From DASVFB01 sp963766345 (lineage in GTDB: Bacteria > Actinomycetota > Thermoleophilia > Gaiellales > Gaiellaceae), in NCBI GenBank assembly GCA_963766345.1, contig CAVXZL010000012.1, positions 186,001-250,000 on the forward strand: DNA of 64,000 bases, read 5' to 3'. Position 1 is the first letter of the stretch. Each line of letters begins with the position of its first letter. Below, one piece after another: positions 59,103-64,000 of the stretch. The notes beneath the pieces are model-generated. The model was not told the DNA's origin. It ran no database searches and saw nothing but the letters and a program-made list of their open reading frames with translations. The translations under genes and the position numbers were made by a program.

Positions 59103-59632
59103 GAGGCGAGCTCGAGCAGCTTCGTCACGGTCGTCCAGTTGCGGGCGGTCGCGGTCACTCCCAGGCCGCGTCCCGCGAGGAGCGTCCAGAGGCGCGACCG
59201 CCCGATCCCCTCGGGATGCCACGCGTAGATCTCGCGGCCCGAGAAGACGACGCGCTCGTCCTCGGCTGCGGCGTCCTCGAGCTTCCGCCTGACCTCCGCC
59301 GACGGCTTGGCCGAGAGGAAGCTCACCTGGTAGCGCTTCGGCTCGGTCGCCACCTTCGCGAGCGGGTTCGCCTCGACGACTTTCGCCAGCTGCGCGCGCG
59401 TGCGCGTCACGACGTCGATGTCGAGCCCGAAGCTCTTCTCGATCTGCCGCTCGCAGGCGCGCGCGACTTCGGCCGCGGACTTGCCGCTCGAGAGGACGAC
59501 GTTGCCGCTTTGCACGTACGTCTGCACGTCTTCGAAGCCCGCCCCCTCGAGCGCCTCGCGCAGCTTCGGCATCGCGATGCGATTGCGCGAGCCGATGTTG
59601 ATGCCGCGCAGCAGCACGATGTGACGAGCCAC
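59099..59632 (-). CDS. DUF1697 family protein
   Basis: This 177-residue protein has the family hallmark HIVLLRGINIGSRNRIAMPKLREALEGAGFEDVQTYVQSGNVVL (read here in helical pieces). The middle region SFGLDIDVVTRTRAQLAKVV and the end GRSRLWTLLAGRGLGVTATARNWTTVTKL are also conserved. DUF1697 proteins are widespread small cytoplasmic proteins with no demonstrated activity. Length is normal. The GTG start reads MARHIVLL. Confidence 0.9.
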   Translation of the reverse strand: MARHIVLLRGINIGSRNRIAMPKLREALEGAGFEDVQTYVQSGNVVLSSGKSAAEVARACERQIEKSFGLDIDVVTRTRAQLAKVVEANPLAKVATEPKRYQVSFLSAKPSAEVRRKLEDAAAEDERVVFSGREIYAWHPEGIGRSRLWTLLAGRGLGVTATARNWTTVTKLLELAS

Positions 59633-59651
59633 GGGCGCGGTGCTCTACGCC

Positions 59652-59927
59652 CTACGCCGCGCGGCCGAAGCGTTCGGCCGAGCGAGCGCGGCGCTTCTCG
59701 GCCTCGACCTCACGATCCTTCGGCGGCGCCGTGGTGACGAGCTCGTCGAGCAGCCGCGCGGTCACCGCGGTGATGTCGTCGACCGCGCGCTCGAACACCT
59801 GCTCGTTCGCGCGTGACGGCTTCTGCATCCCACTGACCTTGCGCACATATTGGAGCGCCGCGTCGCGAATCTCTTCGTTCGTCGCGGATGGCTCGAAGTT
59901 ATGGAGTGTTCTGATGTTCCGGCACAT
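59652..59927 (-). CDS. DUF2277 family protein
   Basis: This 91-residue protein begins MCRNIRTLHNFEPSATNEEI, the nearly invariant start of DUF2277, followed by LQYVRKVSGMQKPSRANEQVFERAVDDI and a basic Arg-rich tail. No function is known. ATG 59927 is preceded by TACGCT seven bases upstream, so it is a monocistronic leaderless gene. Confidence 0.9.
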   Translation of the reverse strand: MCRNIRTLHNFEPSATNEEIRDAALQYVRKVSGMQKPSRANEQVFERAVDDITAVTARLLDELVTTAPPKDREVEAEKRRARSAERFGRAA

Positions 59928-59944
59928 GAGCCGGAGCGTAGCCG

Positions 59945-60571
59945 CTACGCGACGGCCGGCACGGCCGCTGGCGGGGCTGCGGCCTCGAGGAGCCGCTCGA
60001 GCAGCTCCCGGTCGCCCTCGACGTCGATCTCGTCCCAGCGGCCCTCGACGAAGAGGTGGTAGAAGGCCGCGGGATCGGGCGCCCTCACGACGACCTCGGC
60101 GCCCTCGAGCGGCCCCGAGCGCGCTTCGCGGTCACTGAGCGACGCGACCTCGTCGCCGACACGGAACTCGAACGAGCCGCTCGGCGCAACCGGCGCGAAA
60201 ACCGTGTCGAGCGCGTGCTCGAGCCAGTGCGGCGCGGGCGCGTCGTCGAGCGAGGGCGGGCCGAGAGAGCGGATGCCCCAGAGCGCGAGCTCGCGGATCA
60301 CGGGCTTCAGGGCGTGGCCGTACTCGGTCAGCTCGTAGACCTGGGACGCGGCCGGCGGCGGCAGGCGCCGCTTCGTCACGATCCCGCCCGCCTCGAGGTC
60401 CTTGAGCCGCGAGGAGAGGATGTTCGTCCCGATCTTCGGCAGGTTCGCCGTCAGGTCGGTGTAGCGCTGCGGCCCGTGCAAGAGCTCGCGGACGATCAGC
60501 AGCGCCCAGCGCTCCCCGACCAGCCCGAGGGCATGAGCCACGGGGCAGTACTGGTCGTAGCGCTTGCTCAC
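59945..60571 (-). CDS. HxlR-family regulator with SCP2-like C-terminal domain
   Basis: This 208-residue protein has an HxlR winged helix at residues about 5-100 (CPVAHALGLVGERWALLIVRELLHGPQRYTDL, IGTNILSSRLKDLEAGGIV, YELTEYGHALKPVI). A C-terminal domain of about 90 residues (FEFRVGDEVASL, GRWDEIDVEGDRELLERLL) resembles the SCP2 sterol-carrier fold seen in related regulators and may bind a hydrophobic effector. It diverges from an MFS pump across a region with palindromic operators, so it is the likely local repressor. Confidence 0.88.
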   Translation of the reverse strand: MSKRYDQYCPVAHALGLVGERWALLIVRELLHGPQRYTDLTANLPKIGTNILSSRLKDLEAGGIVTKRRLPPPAASQVYELTEYGHALKPVIRELALWGIRSLGPPSLDDAPAPHWLEHALDTVFAPVAPSGSFEFRVGDEVASLSDREARSGPLEGAEVVVRAPDPAAFYHLFVEGRWDEIDVEGDRELLERLLEAAAPPAAVPAVA

Positions 60572-60577
60572 ATCCCG

Positions 60578-60649
60578 AGTGTAGCGCGGAAACTTGCTGT
60601 TGTGAAGATTCGACTTGCATTTTGCAAGTGAATACTGTTATCTTGCAAG
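60578..60649. promoter_or_regulatory. hxlR/MFS divergent promoters with HxlR operators
   Basis: The minus strand has TTCACA (60606-60601), 17 bases, TACACT (60583-60578), and six bases to GTG 60571. The plus strand has TTGCAT (60615-60620), 17 bases, TTATCT (60638-60643). Perfect palindromes ACTTGCA-TTT-TGCAAGT (60613-60629) and CTTGCAAG (60642-60649) overlap the plus-strand promoter and are candidate HxlR sites. Confidence 0.75.
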
Positions 60650-60684
60650 CCGTGACTAGGAGAACGAAACGAAGGGGGACGAAA

Positions 60685-62124
60685 ATGGTGGCTTCCGAAC
60701 GACGCAAATGGCTCGCGCTCGGTCTTCTGAGCGCAGTGCAGTTCATGGTCGTCCTGGACATCGCGATCGTGAACGTCGCGCTGCCCTCGATCAAGGTCGA
60801 CCTCGGCTTTTCGCAGGAGAACCTGCAGTGGGTGATCAGCGCCTACGCGCTCCTGTTCGGCGGGTTCCTGCTCCTCGGGGGACGGGCGGCCGACCTGCTC
60901 GGACGGCGCCGGATCTTCCTCGTCGGCGTCGTCGTCTTCACGCTCTCGTCGTTCCTCGCGGGGCTCGCGTGGTCGGAGACGTCGCTCATCGCAGCGCGGG
61001 CGTTCCAGGGCCTCGGCGCGGCGATCATCTCGCCGGCGGCGCTCTCGATCCTCTCCGTGACGTTCCGGGAGGGCCGCGAGCGGAACATCGCGCTCGGCGT
61101 GTGGGGAGCGGTCGGCGGCTTCGGCGCCGCGGCCGGCGTGCTGCTCGGCGGCATCCTGACCGACGCGCTGAGCTGGCAGTGGATCTTCCGCGTGAACGTG
61201 CCCGTCGGCATCGCCGCCTTCGTGCTCACGCCGTTCATCCTGACGGAGAGCCGGGACGCTCACGTCAAGTCGTTCGACGTGCCGGGAGCCGCCCTCGTCA
61301 CCGCCGGACTGTCGTCGCTCGTCTACGCGATCACGCAGGCGGGCTCCGACGGATGGCTCGCCGCACGGACCGTCGGCTTCTTCGTCGCGTCGGTCGTGAT
61401 GCTCGTCGGGTTCGTCGCCTGGGAGGCGCGTCACCCCGAGCCGCTCATGCGCCTCGGCATCTTCCGCACGCGCACGGTCGCGGGCGCGAACGTCGCCGGC
61501 TTCATCATGGGCACCGCGCTCTTCTCGATGTTCCTGATGCTGACGCTGTACATGCAGCAGGTGCTCGGATACTCGGCGATGAAGACGGGCGTCGCGTACC
61601 TCGCCGTCGCGGGAACGGCGATCATCTGGTCGGCGGTCGCCGCGCAACTCGTCACGCGGGTCGGCGTCAAGCCGGTGCTCACCGCGGGAATGGCGTTCCT
61701 CACGGCGGGGCTCGTCCTGTTCACGCAGGTGCCGGTCGACGGCTCTTACGTCACCGACCTGCTGCCGGGATTCCTGCTGCTCGGGATCGGCATCGGGTTC
61801 GCGTTCGTGCCCATCTCGATCGCGGCGCTCGCCGGCGTGCAGCCTGCAGAGGCGGGCCTCGCATCCGGCCTGATCAACACGTCGCAGCAGATCGGCGGCG
61901 CGCTCGGGATCGCGGCGCTGTCGACCATCGCCACGACGCACACGACCGATCAGCTCGCCGCGGGAGCGGCGGCGTCGAACGCCCTCGTCGACGGCTTCAC
62001 CGCGGCGTTCACGGTCGGAGCCGTGATCGCGGCGGCCGGAGTCGTCGCCTCGCTGACGCTCATCCGTCGCGACGAGATCGAGCAGGCGCCCGAGGCGCAG
62101 CCGGCGTTCGACCTCGCGGCCTAG
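60685..62124 (+). CDS. DHA2-type MFS efflux transporter
   Basis: This 479-residue, 14-helix exporter has VVLDIAIVNVALPSIKVDLGFS, GGRAADLLGRRRIF (motif A), RAFQGLGAAIISPAALSIL and GGFGAAAGVLLGGILTD (motif C). A GGGGGA ribosome-binding site sits six bases before the ATG. It is a close paralogue in layout to the pump at 57660. It is divergent from, and presumably repressed by, the HxlR-type regulator through the ACTTGCA palindromes. A 12-bp hairpin follows its stop. Confidence 0.92.
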   Translation: MVASERRKWLALGLLSAVQFMVVLDIAIVNVALPSIKVDLGFSQENLQWVISAYALLFGGFLLLGGRAADLLGRRRIFLVGVVVFTLSSFLAGLAWSETSLIAARAFQGLGAAIISPAALSILSVTFREGRERNIALGVWGAVGGFGAAAGVLLGGILTDALSWQWIFRVNVPVGIAAFVLTPFILTESRDAHVKSFDVPGAALVTAGLSSLVYAITQAGSDGWLAARTVGFFVASVVMLVGFVAWEARHPEPLMRLGIFRTRTVAGANVAGFIMGTALFSMFLMLTLYMQQVLGYSAMKTGVAYLAVAGTAIIWSAVAAQLVTRVGVKPVLTAGMAFLTAGLVLFTQVPVDGSYVTDLLPGFLLLGIGIGFAFVPISIAALAGVQPAEAGLASGLINTSQQIGGALGIAALSTIATTHTTDQLAAGAAASNALVDGFTAAFTVGAVIAAAGVVASLTLIRRDEIEQAPEAQPAFDLAA

Positions 62125-62135
62125 CAAGCACGCTG

Positions 62136-62165
62136 CTCGGGGGACCCACACCGGGGTCCCCCGAG
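62136..62165 (+). terminator. Hairpin terminator after the MFS gene
   Basis: CTCGGGGGACCC (62136-62147) pairs perfectly with GGGTCCCCCGAG (62154-62165) over a 6-base loop, 11 bases past the stop. Its right arm abuts the -10 of the next gene. Confidence 0.7.
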
Positions 62166-62171
62166 TAGGCT
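62166..62171 (+). promoter_or_regulatory. -10 element of the yceH gene
   Basis: TAGGCT starts directly at the end of the hairpin and lies exactly six bases before GTG 62178. Confidence 0.5.
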
Positions 62172-62177
62172 GCGCGC

Positions 62178-62843
62178 GTGCAAGCGCCCGTGCAGGCCGA
62201 CGCCGCCGAGCTCCGCGTCCTCGGCTGCCTGATCGAGAAGCAGCGGACGACACCGGAGACCTACCCGCTCTCGACGAACTCGCTGCGCCTCGCGTGCAAC
62301 CAGTCGACGAACCGCGACCCCGTCGTCGAGTACGACGACGCGACCATCCGGCAGGCGCTCGAGCGGCTGAATCTGAAGGGCTGGGTCCGCCCGGCAAGCG
62401 GGCAGGGAAGCCGAACCGCCAAGTTCCGGCACCTGTTCGACGAGGCCATGCGGGTCTCGGACGAGGAGATCTCGCTCCTCGCCGTGCTGATGCTCCGCGG
62501 GCCGCAGACGCCGGGCGAGCTGAAGCAGCGGACGCAGCGGCTGCATACGTTCGCCGATCTCGCCGAGCTCGAGGCGTCGATCGAGGGGCTGATCGAGCGT
62601 GAGCTCGTCGAGAGGCTGCCGCGGCAGCCGGGACAGAAGGAGCAGCGGTACCGCCATCTGCTCGAGGACGAGACGGCCGTGCGCCCGTCGCCGCGCGTCG
62701 AGACGTCCGAGCCGGCGCCGGAGCCGGCGCCCGAGCCGGAGCCGGACCGCCTGCTCGCGCTCGAGCACGCACTCCAGGATCTGCGCGACGAGGTCGCGAC
62801 GCTGCGCGCCGAGCTCGCCTCGCTCAGATCAACGAGCGTCTGA
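62178..62843 (+). CDS. yceH: DUF480 / YceH family protein
   Basis: This 221-residue protein shows the YceH signature near the start: LRVLGCLIEKQRTTPETYPL, STNSLRLACNQSTNRDPVVEYDDATI, then GQGSRTAKFRHLFDE and VLMLRGPQTPGELKQRT. The fold is two winged helices, followed here by a Pro/Glu linker (EPAPEPAPEPEP) and a C-terminal coiled-coil segment. Members are suspected transcription regulators without defined targets. The GTG start fits the leaderless promoter. It ends in a 20-base convergent overlap with the response-regulator gene. Confidence 0.92.
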   Translation: MQAPVQADAAELRVLGCLIEKQRTTPETYPLSTNSLRLACNQSTNRDPVVEYDDATIRQALERLNLKGWVRPASGQGSRTAKFRHLFDEAMRVSDEEISLLAVLMLRGPQTPGELKQRTQRLHTFADLAELEASIEGLIERELVERLPRQPGQKEQRYRHLLEDETAVRPSPRVETSEPAPEPAPEPEPDRLLALEHALQDLRDEVATLRAELASLRSTSV

Positions 62844-63585
62844 CCGCCGTCGCGACGGCCTGCGTGCGCGTCTCAGCGCCGAGCTTCGACATCGAGTTGC
62901 GAACGTGCGACTGCACGGTCTCCGGCGAGATCGCGAGCTCCGCGGCAACCTTGTCGTTCGTCAATCCCTCCGCCACGAGACCGAGGATCTCGGATTCGCG
63001 CGGCGTGAGCCGACAGACGGCCGCGGGCGCCTCGACGCGCTCCTCGCGCTCGCCGATCACCTCGCGCACGGCGCCCACGAGCTCGGAGGCCGAGAACGGC
63101 TTCTGCAGGAACGACGAGCTCGCGGTCGACCCGCCGGCGGGCGGCGCGTCCTCGGTGTAGCCGGACATGAACACCATCGGCAAGCCCGGGTCGGCCGAGT
63201 GGATCCGCTCCGCGAGCTCGCGCCCGCCCACGCTCGGCATGACCATGTCCGTCACGAGCACGTCGATCGACCCGCCGACGTCGCGGTAGACCTCCAACGC
63301 CTCCTCCCCGTTCACCGCGGCATGCACGTCGATTCCCGCCCGCTGGAGCACGCTGACCGCGAGCTCGCGGACGATCTCCTCGTCCTCGGCGACGAGTGCG
63401 GTCGTGCGGTGACCGTTCGAGCCGGAAGCACCGGGCGCCGTCGTCGTGGTTCCCGCGCGCGGGAGATAGATGTCGAACGTCGTGCCCTGCCCCGGCGCCG
63501 TGGTCAGCTCGATGAACCCGCCGCTCTGCGTGACGGTGCCGTACACGCTCGAGAGGCCGAAACCGGAGCTGACAATCCAGTACGT
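62824..63585 (-). pseudogene. Truncated hybrid kinase: HATPase end, receiver, LuxR HTH
   Basis: The frame opens at about 63585 with SGFGLSSVYGTVTQSGGFIE and FDIYLPR, the last G2-box part of a histidine-kinase ATPase domain. A receiver domain follows (ALVAEDEEIVREL, phospho-Asp in VLVTDMVMP, MSGYTED, LQKPFS), then a LuxR-type helix-turn-helix (LTPRESEILGLVAEGL). The sensor, His-phosphorylation and most of the ATPase domain are missing, replaced by the end of another gene. A GTG at 63546 could still yield a 240-residue response regulator. Confidence 0.75.
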
Positions 63586-63588
63586 CGA

Positions 63589-64000
63589 CTAGAACGACGC
63601 CGGCCACTGCAGGAGCAGATAGCCGCCGTACCACGCGCACGCCAGCGCGAAGACGGAGAGCACGAGGCCCGACGTCCGCCACTTCGTCTTCCCGAGCGCC
63701 ACCGCGACCGGGAGCAGGAGCGGGAAGGCGGGCAGCAGGAAGCGCGACTTCGAGTGGTAGTAGCCCTCGCCGCCGAGTGTCAGCACGACGAGACCCGCCG
63801 CGTACGCGAGCAACGGCCACGGCGGCCGCAGGTACGCGAGCAGCACAAGCAGAACGATCGACGCTATGAGCACGGCCGTTACCTCGTAGAGCTCGAGCTG
63901 AACCGGCTTCAGCAGCACGCCGTGCACGAACGTGTGCCACGTCGCACGGCCGCCGTCGAAGCTCAGGTGCCAGCCCTTGTCCTGCATGTAGAACCAGCCG
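63589..64000 (-). CDS. Multi-pass glycosyltransferase-like membrane protein, 5'-partial
   Basis: The last 137 codons of a membrane protein that continues beyond the right edge are visible. WFYMQDKGWHLSFDGGRATW is followed by about four hydrophobic helices (VLIASIVLLVLLAYL, LLAYAAGLVVLTLGGEGYYHSKSRFLLPAFPLLLPVAVALG in pieces) and a C-terminal LLLQWPASF. The YHSKSRFLLPAFPLL element near the end recalls the C-terminal part of mannosyltransferase (PigV/GT-C-like) proteins, where SxxRYxLPAFP is common. The identification is tentative because the catalytic N-terminal part is not visible. Confidence 0.6.
   Translation of the reverse strand, partial: GWFYMQDKGWHLSFDGGRATWHTFVHGVLLKPVQLELYEVTAVLIASIVLLVLLAYLRPPWPLLAYAAGLVVLTLGGEGYYHSKSRFLLPAFPLLLPVAVALGKTKWRTSGLVLSVFALACAWYGGYLLLQWPASF

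Noticed and set aside
1..64000. Prophage, integrative element or genomic island
   Set aside because: No integrase, transposase, phage structural gene, att repeats or tRNA target was found, and composition looks even.

Overview
The window is very GC-rich, densely packed DNA from what looks like an actinobacterium. A secreted collagen-like Gly-X-Y protein, a DUF6351 protein, a hybrid kinase/LuxR remnant, leaderless promoters and 4-base NTGA gene overlaps together suggest the class Thermoleophilia (Solirubrobacterales or Gaiellales). That placement is inference, because there is no rRNA or other marker gene here. I see no rRNA, tRNA, CRISPR array, prophage or complete insertion sequence. No gene-free stretch exceeds 300 bases; the longest is 54327-54539.

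Left part (1-16.7 kb). A TetR regulator with its DHA2-type efflux pump (broken, partial) is followed by a lipoprotein and a DUF378 membrane protein. Next is a light-response operon: a CarH-type B12 photoreceptor with a three-repeat operator in its promoter, a photolyase, a hypothetical protein, an SDR and a DUF2807 protein, joined by overlapping starts. Then come small membrane and secreted proteins and the collagen-like protein. A polyamine locus follows: an arginase-family ureohydrolase and a PLP decarboxylase fused to a cyclic-nucleotide-binding domain on the minus strand, with homospermidine synthase and a DAO-type flavin oxidase diverging from them. A UV-damage endonuclease and a bicupin protein close this part.

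Middle part (16.7-47.7 kb). This is a large sugar-catabolic locus. It contains mannose-6-phosphate isomerase, a xylose-isomerase-like protein, a xylulokinase-like kinase, a YihT/LacD-type aldolase, a NagB-like protein, a BadF-type kinase, GH4, GH1, GH2 and two GH38 enzymes, a GH-D-clan glycosidase, GH13, SIS, ROK and PfkB proteins, and a complete ABC importer (binding protein, two permeases, ATPase). None of the glycosidases shows a signal peptide, so they probably act on imported oligosaccharides. Two GH38 alpha-mannosidases, a beta-mannosidase, amino-sugar genes, a GH84 fragment and ManA fit breakdown of mannose/N-acetylglucosamine glycans. At about 20095 a nagA-like gene (plus) and a GH84 gene (minus) are cut off against each other.

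Right part (47.7-64 kb). This holds a PEP-mutase-family protein, an alpha/beta-hydrolase-LuxR fusion regulator, an acetyltransferase, a secreted DUF6351 protein, a cyclic-nucleotide-binding protein overlapping a flavoprotein, a membrane redox set (ferric-reductase-like protein plus ApbE), an ECF sigma factor with a SnoaL-like tail, a STAS protein, two DHA2 efflux pumps (one paired with an HxlR regulator and a clear operator), DUF1697, DUF2277, YceH, an N-terminally lost hybrid kinase, and a glycosyltransferase-like membrane protein running off the right edge.

Two general patterns recur. Transcription-unit heads repeatedly show a -10 hexamer 6-8 bases before the start codon, as in leaderless mRNAs, while downstream genes start inside the previous stop codon. 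Eight single-base insertions interrupt otherwise intact genes in six loci, which suggests consensus errors or recent decay.
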